26,386 nucleotides of DNA from Euryarchaeota archaeon UBA495 (GCA_002496845.1 DALQ01000094.1:1-26386), one strand, 5' to 3'. Shown: positions 16,339 to 25,171, numbered from the stretch's first letter. Notes: a model not told the origin generated them from the letters alone. A program made the numbers and translations.

Positions 16339-16542
16339 TCAACGGGCATAGAAGCGCTCGACGGTCTCACCGACGGCGGTGGAGGTGTCTGCTCCAGTGG
16401 CCTCAACATAGCATGTCCAACACACGTAGTTGTTGTTGAGGACCATGGCAGCGCCGAAGGTCATCCGCTTGTTGCACATGCTGCAACGAGGTCCAATCTC
16501 ACCGTTGGGGGCCTGAGCCAGCCGGATGTGGTCGTGGGGCAT
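16339..16542 (-). CDS. Small zinc-ribbon protein
   Basis: Started at the ATG at 16542, the product has 67 residues with two CxxC pairs, CSMC and CWTC, spaced 23 residues apart, a likely single zinc site. This start is chosen because a GAGG lies seven bases upstream, as for other internal genes here; the frame is open further up (GTG at 16593, ATG at 16605), adding a Pro/Ser-rich stretch that would overlap the HEAT-repeat gene. I do not recognise the family. It lies between the HEAT protein and priS, with its stop 38 bases before the chosen priS ATG, so co-transcription with primase is likely. A nucleic-acid or protein adaptor role is only a guess. Confidence 0.72.
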   Translation of the reverse strand: MPHDHIRLAQAPNGEIGPRCSMCNKRMTFGAAMVLNNNYVCWTCYVEATGADTSTAVGETVERFYAR

Positions 16543-16589
16543 AGGGAGTCCTCGCTTTGGGGTGGAAGGCTCGGGTTTTGAGGCTTCGC

Positions 16590-17072
16590 TCACTCCTTGT
16601 TCCATTCGGCGCGTTCGCACCAATCCAGCAAATCAAGCGCGACTTCGCACGATTCCGAGATTTCAGCAGCAGGATGGTCAAGGAAGCGTTCCAAGACCGC
16701 CCGTGATCGGCCATCTCCAATGGCACCCATCGCTTCCGCGGCTTCGTGGCGCACCATCACGTGTTCCTTTTCGTCTTCCAACCGCTCCCAGAGCGTTGGC
16801 AGCGCGCGCGCATTTTGCATCTGGCCCAGGACATAGGCCAATTCATGCCGAAGCAAAGCGCTCGAGGAGGAAAAGGCGCTGCACAGGGCATCGACGGCTC
16901 CGTCAGACCCGTCGTTTCGCAGAGCAAAGACGGCCCGCATCCGCTCAAACATCCGTGCATTTTCATCGAGGAGCACGCCACGATGGTCGGATGAAGAACC
17001 GCGCGTCGCTGGTGGGGCGGGATCCACGGACCCGTAGTCGCTGACTTCGGGCGTGGACGAGGGCAAAGTCAC
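16590..17072 (-). CDS. Half-length deoxyhypusine hydroxylase-like HEAT-repeat protein
   Basis: The 160-residue protein has a disordered N-tail of about 38 residues and then HEAT repeats. MFERMRAVFALRN, SALLRHELAYVLGQMQ and VMVRHEAAEAMGAIGD, then ESCEVALDLLD, follow the order of one half of eukaryotic deoxyhypusine hydroxylase. The two His-Glu pairs (76-77 and 109-110) are 33 residues apart, the same spacing as in each half of the human enzyme, where four such pairs hold a di-iron centre. The full enzyme has about 300 residues in two such halves; this has one and could act as a dimer. That enzyme finishes hypusine on eIF5A. The GTG start at 17072 overlaps the mqnD stop (GTGA); a TTG at 17066 has GGAGG seven bases upstream and is an alternative. 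A generic scaffold role remains possible. Confidence 0.8.
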   Translation of the reverse strand: MTLPSSTPEVSDYGSVDPAPPATRGSSSDHRGVLLDENARMFERMRAVFALRNDGSDGAVDALCSAFSSSSALLRHELAYVLGQMQNARALPTLWERLEDEKEHVMVRHEAAEAMGAIGDGRSRAVLERFLDHPAAEISESCEVALDLLDWCERAEWNKE

Positions 17073-17956
17073 GCCTCCGATGCTCCGATGAAGGACATAC
17101 CGTCCACGTCGAATGAAGCGTCAACCATGCCAGCCTCGATCCCTTCCTTGAGGAAACGGCGGATGGAATCCCGTCCTTCTTGACGGTAATCGATCGTTCG
17201 GTCGTTCACGTACATGCCAACGAAAGCCTCGTTTGTGTCGTCGTCGATGCCACGGCCCCAAGCCTTGGCGAATTCAAGGGCAGCTTCGGGAGATTGAATG
17301 GCGTGTTCGATGGACATCTTGGTGTACAGCGTGATGTCTTCCATGACTTGTTGTCCAAGGTCCCGGCGAACGACGTTGCCGCCCAAAGGCATGGGCCAGC
17401 CTCCTGTCCGCTCATTCCACCAGATGCCGAGGTCGATGAGGACCTGTAGGTCGTGGTCTTTGTAGGTCAATTGTCCTTCGTGGATGATGAGACCAGAGAG
17501 GTATCGGCCCTCGAGGACGCCGGGCATGATGTCGTCAAAGGGCACCACTTCGATGGGGACGTCGCCCCATGCCAAGCGCAGCCCAAGGTAGGCGCTTGTC
17601 TTCAGACCGGGCACCGCAATCGGCGAGGCGCGAGCTTCTTCTTCGGTGACACCGGGTTTCGTGATGATCATTGGGCCATATCCCTCGCCCATTGAGGCGC
17701 CGCAGTTCATCAGAGCGTAACGATCCGCGATGTCAGGGAAGGCATGAATGGAGACCGCCGAAACCTCAAGTTCACTGTTCATGGCCCTGTGGTTAAGCGT
17801 TTCAATGTCCTGCAATTCGTGGACGAAAACGTAACCTGGCGTGGGGAAAGCTCCGGTCGTCAGCGCGTGGAACATGAACGCATCGTCCGGGTCAGGAGAA
17901 TGGCCAATTCTGACGATTTTTTCGCCGGCCTCGTTCGTGGGAAGGTCTGCGCACAT
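17069..17956 (-). CDS. mqnD: MqnD, 1,4-dihydroxy-6-naphthoate synthase
   Basis: The 295-residue protein opens with the MqnD signature VRIGHSPDPDDAFMFHAL and has the periplasmic-binding-protein-like fold of the family, with later blocks GYGPMIITKPG and IIHEGQLTYKDHDLQVLIDL. It converts cyclic de-hypoxanthine futalosine to 1,4-dihydroxy-6-naphthoate, a late step of the futalosine route to menaquinone. The ATG at 17956 lies 37 bases after the mqnA stop, and its own stop overlaps the HEAT-protein start. Cytosolic, no signal peptide. With mqnA and mqnE upstream it forms a menaquinone cluster. Identification is firm. Confidence 0.94.
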   Translation of the reverse strand: MCADLPTNEAGEKIVRIGHSPDPDDAFMFHALTTGAFPTPGYVFVHELQDIETLNHRAMNSELEVSAVSIHAFPDIADRYALMNCGASMGEGYGPMIITKPGVTEEEARASPIAVPGLKTSAYLGLRLAWGDVPIEVVPFDDIMPGVLEGRYLSGLIIHEGQLTYKDHDLQVLIDLGIWWNERTGGWPMPLGGNVVRRDLGQQVMEDITLYTKMSIEHAIQSPEAALEFAKAWGRGIDDDTNEAFVGMYVNDRTIDYRQEGRDSIRRFLKEGIEAGMVDASFDVDGMSFIGASEA

Positions 17957-17993
17957 GGGACGGGGTCCAACCCGCCCTTCAAGAAGGCACCTC

Positions 17994-18809
17994 TCACGCC
18001 ATCGGAGCGACGGCTTCCCACGCCCAACGTGGTGATTGGCTCAACCCGCATGCACGCTCCAAGAAGGCGTGGAGTCCAACATGATCTTCAGGAGCAAGAC
18101 GATTGAAGACCTCGCCGAAATAACGGTCCAGACGATCCATGGACAATCCGGTGTGCGCATGGGCCCGCTCCAGCACGGCTTGACGGGCAGCAGGTTCTCG
18201 CTCGAACGCCAACAGCCGCTTCAATAGCGCTGCATGAGCCTCGGCAACGAGTTCCTTCGGTGTGTCGGCTCGAGCGACGAACACGCCAAACACCATCGGC
18301 AAACCGGTTCGTTCAACCCACGCCTGACTCAAATCCATTTGAACGAGGTTGGGGTGAAGCGCAGCACCGTCCAACGCCCTGTCGCCGATGATCAGCGCAC
18401 CGTCGGCCACGTCCAACATTCCATCGAGGTCAGGGCCCATCTGAACGTACGTCACGTCATGATTGAATTGGGACACGAGCCATCGCAAAAGGGCCACGGA
18501 AGAGGCAGAATCAGAAGGAATCGCGATGGTTTTCATCTCCTCAATTGGCGCATCGCCGAACAGAAGCACGCTGCCGACTTCACCGGCTGAACTGATGCCC
18601 ACGTCGGGCACGAGCACCAAATCCTCGTGATGACGTGCGTAGTCCGCGGCAGGGATGGGTGCCAAGACACAGTCCCTGCGCAGCACGTGTCCTGTGAGCC
18701 AAGAAGGTGGAGCGGCAAGCACGGACCATGACGCGTCCAAGCCGGTGAACAACGGATCGCAATTGATGAAGGCCACACGCCCAATCGTCCGAGTCCATGT
18801 GGCGGTCAT
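17994..18809 (-). CDS. mqnA: MqnA, chorismate dehydratase
   Basis: The 271-residue protein matches MqnA: TIGRVAFINCDPLFTGL at the N-terminus, APIPAADYARH near 73, VPDVGISSAGEVGSVLLFG near 88 and the IGDRALDG block near 142. It removes water from chorismate to give 3-[(1-carboxyvinyl)oxy]benzoate, the entry step of the futalosine pathway. The ATG at 18809 has GAGG seven bases upstream, and the gene follows the mqnE stop by 9 bases. It shares the binding-protein-like fold of MqnD, but the motifs separate the two clearly. Confidence 0.93.
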   Translation of the reverse strand: MTATWTRTIGRVAFINCDPLFTGLDASWSVLAAPPSWLTGHVLRRDCVLAPIPAADYARHHEDLVLVPDVGISSAGEVGSVLLFGDAPIEEMKTIAIPSDSASSVALLRWLVSQFNHDVTYVQMGPDLDGMLDVADGALIIGDRALDGAALHPNLVQMDLSQAWVERTGLPMVFGVFVARADTPKELVAEAHAALLKRLLAFEREPAARQAVLERAHAHTGLSMDRLDRYFGEVFNRLAPEDHVGLHAFLERACGLSQSPRWAWEAVAPMA

Positions 18810-18818
18810 ACATTCACC

Positions 18819-20030
18819 TCATTCGCTGGCCATCGTGAGTCCACGTCGCTTTGGCATCGGCGGAGCGACGTAACGTGTGAAAGATGTGTAGTCAGAATTG
18901 CGCTCGTAAGGTTCCGCTCCAGCGTCCTGAATCAGACGGGCCATTCGACGTCGATCGGCATCCAAGGGAGCGGTAGAGCCCGCAAGATGCATGATGGATT
19001 CCTTGTGGACGGTGCCGTCGATGTCGTCTGCACCAAACCGCAACGCGAGTTCACCAAGGCCGTCTCCAACGTTCATGCGGTAGGCCTTGATGTGCGGAAT
19101 GGTGTCGAGCATGAGCCTCGAGACCGCAATGGTGCGCAACACTTCGGCCCCGGTGGCCAGTTGTGCCTCAGGCAAGCGCGTGTGGTCTGGAAGGAAGGGG
19201 TAGGGCACGAAGCACTGGAAACCACCCGTGGCATCGGCTACCTCGCGCAAGCGCAGCATGTGGACGACCCGCTGCTCGAGGCTTTCCACCGTGCCGAAAA
19301 GCATGGTGCAGTTGCTGACATGCCCCAATTCGTGGACGGCGGTGTGGATGTCGAGGTATTCCTGGCTGCTTTCTTTGCCGTTGCAAATGATGGCCCGAAC
19401 CTCGTCGTCAAGAATCTCAGCCCCACCGCCTGGAAGTTGGTCAAGGCCAGCATCGAACAGGCGTTTCAACGTGTCATGAACGGACAGGTTGGATTGTTGG
19501 GCAAGGTGCTTCACCTCCACGGCGGTCAAGGCTTTGATTGACACATGAGGATAGGCAGCTTTGGCGGCTGAGAACATGGCCTCGTAGGTTGACACGTCCC
19601 ACTCGGGGTGCAATCCGCCAACGGAGTGGACTTCTGTGACGTGATCGGCGTAACGTCCGAGATCCTCGACGTAAGCCTCTGTAGAGAAGGCGTACGCATC
19701 ATCCTGCCGTTTTGAACGACGGAATGCACAGAAGCGACAAGCAAGGGCGCACACGTTGGTTGGATTGATGTGGACGTTATGGTTGAAGAAAGCCCGGCGG
19801 CCAAACCGTGCTTCTTTGGCCAGATGAGCGAGGCGACCAAGTTCCGGTAAATCGGGATGGTTGTACAGGAGCAAGCCATGCTCAAGGTCCAAGCGACCAC
19901 CTGAGGCCAACTGTTCGATCACCGTAGACAAGCCCTTGCTCCATGATTCAGCATGAAGCGAGGACAAGAAGCGGTCGTGCCAATCTTGGTCCGCGCCGGC
20001 GGCCCTGTGCTCAGCACGGACGGCCGCCAT
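18819..20030 (-). CDS. mqnE: MqnE, aminofutalosine synthase (radical SAM)
   Basis: The 403-residue enzyme has the radical-SAM cluster motif in CALACRFCAF (CxxxCxxC), preceded by NHNVHINPTN. HSVGGLHPEWDVSTYE, the LPGGGAEIL block and the C-terminal GADDIDGTVHKESIMHLAG follow. The last block is typical of MqnE rather than MqnC, which has different residues there. MqnE joins the product of MqnA to S-adenosylmethionine-derived adenosine to give 6-amino-6-deoxyfutalosine. The ATG at 20030 is 37 bases after the stop of the upstream ATPase gene. No separate promoter is visible. CofG/CofH proteins share the radical core but not these end motifs. Confidence 0.92.
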   Translation of the reverse strand: MAAVRAEHRAAGADQDWHDRFLSSLHAESWSKGLSTVIEQLASGGRLDLEHGLLLYNHPDLPELGRLAHLAKEARFGRRAFFNHNVHINPTNVCALACRFCAFRRSKRQDDAYAFSTEAYVEDLGRYADHVTEVHSVGGLHPEWDVSTYEAMFSAAKAAYPHVSIKALTAVEVKHLAQQSNLSVHDTLKRLFDAGLDQLPGGGAEILDDEVRAIICNGKESSQEYLDIHTAVHELGHVSNCTMLFGTVESLEQRVVHMLRLREVADATGGFQCFVPYPFLPDHTRLPEAQLATGAEVLRTIAVSRLMLDTIPHIKAYRMNVGDGLGELALRFGADDIDGTVHKESIMHLAGSTAPLDADRRRMARLIQDAGAEPYERNSDYTSFTRYVAPPMPKRRGLTMASE

Positions 20031-20067
20031 GCGATTTTCTCAAGCCCGGAACGTTTCAAGGTGGTGT

Positions 20068-22983
20068 TTACGCCGTGTCGGCTCTGGTCAACGCCAATCG
20101 CATGATTTTCCTGAATTCATCCATGAACAAGACCGTGGAAGCAACCAAGATCACCACCACCCAGTCCTGCGACTCCAAAGTGGTGGTTTTGAGAAGGTCA
20201 CCGATGACCACATCGCCAAAGGGCAAACCAACGTCGGCCCCTTGAACGAATATCAGCAACAACCCCATCGAAATCATCGTAGCGAAGTTGATGGCACGGT
20301 TGGAGAAAATGCCGAGGTCGAACACGATGGAACGCTCTCCAGAGCGACAGTTGAGCACGTTGAACAACTGATACACAATGAACACAGAGAAGGCCATGGT
20401 ACGGGATTGACGCAATTCTTGCTCCCATGCATCGAACAATGGACCACCGTCCTCTTCTTGCTCAAGGCAAGCAGCCACGTCGAAATCAGCACCCATCCCT
20501 TGACATGGCCCCGTGATGATTTCTCCGCCAGCAAGTCCGAAGACGATCATGGTGCCCGTGACCATGACCATGCCAAGGAAGAGAATCAGGGAGATGTCCT
20601 GCGCATTTGGCAAAGGCTCTCCAACGGGTCGCGGTGGACGATCCATGACTTCCCCGTGGCGCTTTTCCATCCCCAGAGCCACGGCAGGTGGGCCGTCCAT
20701 CAGGATGTTGATGACCAAGATTTGCGTGGCTGTCAGGGGCAATTCCCATCCCAACACGAGGGTGCTGACAAACAGCAAGAGGACAGCAGCGACGTTGGTA
20801 GAGATTTGGTACCGGACAAAGTTCCGAATGTTGGAGTAGATCTTCCGCCCTTCTTCCACGGCTTGAACGATGTTGGCGAAGTTGTCGTCTTGGAGGATCA
20901 TGTCCGCGGCGTCTTTGGCCACGTCCGTGCCAGCGATGCCCATGGCCACACCGATGTTGGCCTGGGCGAGGGCGGGGGCGTCGTTGACGCCGTCGCCGGT
21001 CATCGCGACCACATGCCCCTTCTCTTGGAGCGCCGTCACGATGCGCATCTTGTCCATGGGCGTCACGCGGGAGTAAATGCTGGCGCCTTCCACACGGTGT
21101 CGAAGGTCCTCTACGTCCATGTCGCGTAGTTCTCGGCCGCTGATGGAGGCCCCATCGTCGCATCCGAGGTCCTGTGCAATGGCTTCTGCCGTGGCTTGCT
21201 GGTCGCCTGTGATCATCTTGACGTCAATGCCCGCGCGATGGCACCGTGCAATGGCGTCCGCCACCTCTGCACGAGGTGGGTCGATGATGCCGACGGACCC
21301 AAGGAGAATCAAGTCCTTCTCAAGCGACACGTCAGGGTCAAGGATTTCGTCTTCCCCGAGTTGACGAGCACCGAAGGTGATCACGCGCATGGCACGGTCG
21401 GCCAATTCGCCAACACGGTCTGTGTAGCCTTCAGCCTCTTCGGCAGTGAAGGCGACGGCTCCGCCGTCTTCGAAGCGTTGTGTGCAGAGGGGGAGAACCG
21501 AAGATGTGGCGCCTTTGACAAAGAGCCAACGCTCTCCTTGGTATTCGTGAACGGTTGACATTCGCTTTCGAACGCTGTCAAAGACGTGCTCGTGAAGGCG
21601 AGGGTGAAGGGAAGCGAATTTCGTCACGTCCCCGTTGAGCTTCCATCCCGCAACGGCGCAGGCTGCATCGGTGGGGTCTCCAATCGCCGACCACAGGCCT
21701 TCTTCTTCCTGAACGACCGCGTTGTGCGACAACGAGAGACCAGCGGCAAGAAGCCGGAACGGAATTTCCCGCTGGAGGGTGGACGTCGCCTCTTCGTCGA
21801 GGGATTCACCGTCGCGTTCCAAGGTGCCGATTGGCTTGTACCCCTCACCGCCGACATCGAAGGTCTGATCATAGGTAGCCAGGGCCTTGACCGTCATTTG
21901 ATTCGTGGTCAGGGTGCCGGTTTTGTCGGAGCAGATGACGGTGGTGGAACCCAGCGTTTCAACGGCTTTCATTTGGCGAATGATGGCGCGATGACGTGCC
22001 ATGTTCCGCATGCCCAAGGACAGGGTAATCACCAGGATGATGGGCAATCCTTCGGGGACGATGGCCACGAAGATGGCAATCGCGACGATGAATTGGTCAA
22101 CCACAATGGAGAACAAATCGCTTTGCCCATCGATGATGGCTTTTCCAAGTTCGACGCCAACAATGACCACCGCAACAAGCAGCGCAATGAAGCCAAGGAA
22201 GCGGCCGAGTGACTCGAGTTTCAATTCAAGCGGAGTTTTCGGAGGTTCTGCTTCTTGGATGTCAGAAGCTATGCGACCGAGTTGAGTTTCCATGCCGATG
22301 CCGACGACAAGCCCCTTTCCACGGCCTGTGGACACGGTCGTGCCCATGTAGGCCATGTTGTCACGCTCGGCAAGAAGGAGGTCTTCTGCAAGCGCATCTG
22401 CACCCTTCTTGCGCGGAAGGGACTCACCCGTCAACGCTGATTCGTCTACGGTGAATTGCATTGTGGACGACAAGCGAACGTCGGCCGGAACCTTTTGGCC
22501 CTCTTCGAGGCGAACAAGGTCGCCTGGAAGCAACATGTCGGCGGGGATTTCGATGTCCCTACCATCACGAACGACGACGCATTGACTCACCGCACTGGAC
22601 TTGAGGCGTTCGACGGCCTCCTCTGCTTTCCCTTCCTGCCAGTAGCCAAAAACCGCGTTTGCCGTGAGCACAATGAAGATGAAAATCGCGTCTCCGGGTT
22701 GGTCGGGGTGAATCGCGAGAGCGATCAACGCCGCTCCAATCAACAAGAAATTGAGGGGGTCGTTGTATTGGTTTAGGAACCTGAGCCAAGCAGGCTCTCG
22801 AGCCTTCGATGTCAGACGATTGAAACCATGTCGATCACGAAGTTCGAACACCTGCGCGTCGGTCAAGCCATCAGGTCCGGTTTCCAACTGTTCGGAAACA
22901 CGGTCGGTTTCCAAAGCATGCCAAGGAATTCCTTCCCCCCTTTGGGGATGGACCGATGGACCCATGTTTGGGAACGAGAACAT
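20068..22983 (-). CDS. P2-type cation-transporting ATPase (probable Ca2+ pump)
   Basis: The 971-residue pump has the full P-type plan: an N-terminal cation-ATPase domain, actuator loop TGES at 185-188, phosphorylation site DKTGTLT with Asp353, KGA in the nucleotide domain, hinge TGDGVNDAP at 662-670 and about ten membrane helices. Helix 4 has PEGLP (Glu311) and helix 6 has NILMD (Asn759, Asp763), the acids and amide that form site II in SERCA. Helix 5 reads NVAAV where SERCA has NVGEV, so the site I glutamate is replaced by Ala733, as in plasma-membrane Ca2+ pumps. One Ca2+ per cycle would fit. Mn2+ or another cation cannot be excluded. It starts at the ATG at 22983, 32 bases from the divergent OPT gene. 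Confidence 0.9.
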   Translation of the reverse strand: MFSFPNMGPSVHPQRGEGIPWHALETDRVSEQLETGPDGLTDAQVFELRDRHGFNRLTSKAREPAWLRFLNQYNDPLNFLLIGAALIALAIHPDQPGDAIFIFIVLTANAVFGYWQEGKAEEAVERLKSSAVSQCVVVRDGRDIEIPADMLLPGDLVRLEEGQKVPADVRLSSTMQFTVDESALTGESLPRKKGADALAEDLLLAERDNMAYMGTTVSTGRGKGLVVGIGMETQLGRIASDIQEAEPPKTPLELKLESLGRFLGFIALLVAVVIVGVELGKAIIDGQSDLFSIVVDQFIVAIAIFVAIVPEGLPIILVITLSLGMRNMARHRAIIRQMKAVETLGSTTVICSDKTGTLTTNQMTVKALATYDQTFDVGGEGYKPIGTLERDGESLDEEATSTLQREIPFRLLAAGLSLSHNAVVQEEEGLWSAIGDPTDAACAVAGWKLNGDVTKFASLHPRLHEHVFDSVRKRMSTVHEYQGERWLFVKGATSSVLPLCTQRFEDGGAVAFTAEEAEGYTDRVGELADRAMRVITFGARQLGEDEILDPDVSLEKDLILLGSVGIIDPPRAEVADAIARCHRAGIDVKMITGDQQATAEAIAQDLGCDDGASISGRELRDMDVEDLRHRVEGASIYSRVTPMDKMRIVTALQEKGHVVAMTGDGVNDAPALAQANIGVAMGIAGTDVAKDAADMILQDDNFANIVQAVEEGRKIYSNIRNFVRYQISTNVAAVLLLFVSTLVLGWELPLTATQILVINILMDGPPAVALGMEKRHGEVMDRPPRPVGEPLPNAQDISLILFLGMVMVTGTMIVFGLAGGEIITGPCQGMGADFDVAACLEQEEDGGPLFDAWEQELRQSRTMAFSVFIVYQLFNVLNCRSGERSIVFDLGIFSNRAINFATMISMGLLLIFVQGADVGLPFGDVVIGDLLKTTTLESQDWVVVILVASTVLFMDEFRKIMRLALTRADTA

Positions 22984-23015
22984 GGTTTAGCCATGAAGGT
23001 GATGGTCAACCTAGT
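22984..23015. promoter_or_regulatory. Divergent spacer between the ATPase and OPT transporter genes
   Basis: Only 32 bases separate the two chosen starts, so both promoters overlap this spacer or the coding ends. I see no strong TATA box. If the OPT gene begins at the GTG at 23067 instead, the spacer is about 80 bases. Confidence 0.35.
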
Positions 23016-25124
23016 ATGGCCGATTATGGCCGATGCTTTGACGATGAACGAACGATTCGCCGTGGTGTGAGCGGCACAGAAGACCCCTTCATTCCGGCCG
23101 ACGTCACCGTGCCAGAGCTCACCGTTCGCGTGCTCATCGTGGGCATCGTCCTCGGCGTCCTGATGACCGCGGCGAACGCCTACCTTGGTCTCTATGCTGG
23201 CATGACGGTCTCAGCCAGCATCCCTGCCGCCGTGATGTCGATGATCATTCTGAGGCTGATGTTCAACGACGTCACCATTCTGGAAAACAACAGCGTTCAG
23301 ACCATGGCCAGCGCGGGCGAAAGTTTGGCAGCTGGCATCATTTTCACCGTCCCGGCCTTCCTTGTTGTCGGGCTCTGGACCGACATCAACTGGGGCATTA
23401 CCCTCGCCATTGCGTTGCTCGGTGGTTGGTTGGGCACGATGTTCACCATCGCCCTCCGCAGGCTGTTCATTGTCGAGGAAGCCCTTCCCTACCCCGAGGG
23501 AGTTGCTTGCCGTGAGGTTCTCGTGGCCGGAGAAGAAGGTGGGGACGGCATGGTCGCCATCCTCTACGCCCTCGGCATTGGAGCCTTGTACGGCTTCGTG
23601 GTGAAGGTCACAGCCTCTGTCCACCACGCGGTGGAAGGAGCCATCAGTTTCCTTGGCACCCGACTTTATGCTGGTGCTGATCTCTCTGTGGCCTTGTTTT
23701 CCGTTGGTTTCATCGTTGGCCTCCGCATTGCATCGTTCATTTTCTTGGGCGGAGTGATCGGCTTTGGCATCCTTACGCCCGTGTACGGGCTGGTCCACGG
23801 ATGGCCGGAAGGAGACCTGACGGCAGGATTCACGTCGATTTTCCTCAGCCAAATTCGGTACATTGGCGTTGGAGCCATGGTTGTTGGCGGCGTCCACACC
23901 CTTTGGATGATGAGGAAAACCATCGTCGAAGGCCTTTCTGGCGCCTTCAAAGCCACGGACGGCGAGGCTGAACTCTTGCTCCGAACGGAACAGGACATCC
24001 CGCTTCGCTACGTGGCCATGGTGGTCGCAGGTCTCGTTGTGTTGACCTTCCTGTTCTATTGGGGCACCACAGGTTCGCTTGTTCTCGCTCTCGCAGGAGC
24101 CCTCTTCCTTGCTGTCGTCGCGTTCTTCTTCAGCGCCGTGGCTGGGTACATCGCGGGAGTGGTCGGCTCCTCAAACTCGCCTGTTTCGGGCATGACCATC
24201 GCCACCCTCCTGTTCACCGTGCTCCTGGTGTGGATCATCGGAGATCTGGTACTGAACCTCGCAACAGAAGAATTGATTCTGGCCACCTTGCTGATCGCAG
24301 CCGTGGTGGCCTCATCCAGCGCCATTGCTGGTGACGTCATGCAGGACCTCAAGACCGGAAACATGGTTGGTGCAACGCCTTGGCGTCAACAAACCGCAGA
24401 GGTCGTTGGTGTCACGGTCGGAGCGCTCGTGATTGGTCCTGTGTTGAGCCTGCTGCACAACGCATTCCGAATATCAGCGACGGCTTGCCTCGCTGATCCA
24501 CTCCCCAGCGATCCAACGTGCTCGAAAGCGCTCTTTGCACCGCAGGCCGAACTCATTGGAGCCATCGCCCAAGGTGCATTTGGCGGTTCCATCAACATCC
24601 AAATGGTGCTTCTTGGAGTCCTCTTTGCCGTGGCGTTGATCCGCCTCAAAATGCCTGTCATGTCCGTGGCCATCGGATTGTACCTTCCTCTGAAATTGTC
24701 CGTACCCATCATGCTTGGTGGATTGATTGCGGCCACCATGGGTGCCGTCATTGTTCGTCGCATTGACGGTGACGCAGACGCTGAACAGCCATCAGAAGAG
24801 GCCCAAAAGACCGTTGAAAAAATGCAGGCGCGAGGCGTGCTGATTGGTGCAGGATACATCGCAGGAGAATCTCTTCTTGGCGTGTTCTTGGCGGTCCTCA
24901 TCGTCCTCGATGTTGACCTGTCAGCGATGCTTGGCATCACGGCGCTCGGAGATCTCGCTTCGCTGTTGTTCTTCCTTTGGTTTGTTGGCGTCTTCATCGC
25001 ACTGGTCGCTCAAACGATGCCGCGTGGCGTCACGCCTGTGATGGTGCTCGCCGTGATCACAACCTCCGTTCGACGTACATTCACGAAGATGATTCCAAGC
25101 ATGTTCCGCCCGGACGAGTCCTGA
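23016..25124 (+). CDS. OPT-family oligopeptide/metal-chelate transporter
   Basis: The 702-residue integral membrane protein has more than a dozen hydrophobic segments and OPT-family blocks: AANAYLGLYAGMTVSASIPA near 45, LPYPEGVACREVL near 160 and SSNSPVSGMTIATLLF near 385. The family takes up oligopeptides or iron-siderophore and nicotianamine complexes by proton coupling. The prokaryotic members are mostly assigned to peptides, which would pair with the S15 peptidase in this window, but that is inference. The start at ATG 23016 is chosen because the longer frame from 22956 would overlap the divergent ATPase gene; a GTG at 23067 is also possible. The acidic stretch near 590-605 is a cytoplasmic loop. 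Confidence 0.88.
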   Translation: MADYGRCFDDERTIRRGVSGTEDPFIPADVTVPELTVRVLIVGIVLGVLMTAANAYLGLYAGMTVSASIPAAVMSMIILRLMFNDVTILENNSVQTMASAGESLAAGIIFTVPAFLVVGLWTDINWGITLAIALLGGWLGTMFTIALRRLFIVEEALPYPEGVACREVLVAGEEGGDGMVAILYALGIGALYGFVVKVTASVHHAVEGAISFLGTRLYAGADLSVALFSVGFIVGLRIASFIFLGGVIGFGILTPVYGLVHGWPEGDLTAGFTSIFLSQIRYIGVGAMVVGGVHTLWMMRKTIVEGLSGAFKATDGEAELLLRTEQDIPLRYVAMVVAGLVVLTFLFYWGTTGSLVLALAGALFLAVVAFFFSAVAGYIAGVVGSSNSPVSGMTIATLLFTVLLVWIIGDLVLNLATEELILATLLIAAVVASSSAIAGDVMQDLKTGNMVGATPWRQQTAEVVGVTVGALVIGPVLSLLHNAFRISATACLADPLPSDPTCSKALFAPQAELIGAIAQGAFGGSINIQMVLLGVLFAVALIRLKMPVMSVAIGLYLPLKLSVPIMLGGLIAATMGAVIVRRIDGDADAEQPSEEAQKTVEKMQARGVLIGAGYIAGESLLGVFLAVLIVLDVDLSAMLGITALGDLASLLFFLWFVGVFIALVAQTMPRGVTPVMVLAVITTSVRRTFTKMIPSMFRPDES

Positions 25125-25171
25125 CGAACAATGTGAAAGGATGAAAGGCCCACCTCTAAGGTTCGCGGGCA

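Noticed and set aside
18819..20030. Assignment as MqnC or CofH
   Set aside because: The C-terminal GADDIDGTVHKE block and the HSVGGLHPEWD segment fit MqnE; MqnC and CofH have different residues there.
20029..21129. Long open frame (366 codons) on the plus strand inside the ATPase gene
   Set aside because: It lies wholly antisense to the well-supported pump and shows no family motif; it is rich in His, Asp and Gln as expected for an antisense frame in high-G+C DNA.
11131..25161. CTAAGG/CCTAGT-like hexamers in several spacers as a shared promoter motif
   Set aside because: They occur at different distances from the starts (about 8 to 35 bases) and are too short and variable to support a regulatory claim.
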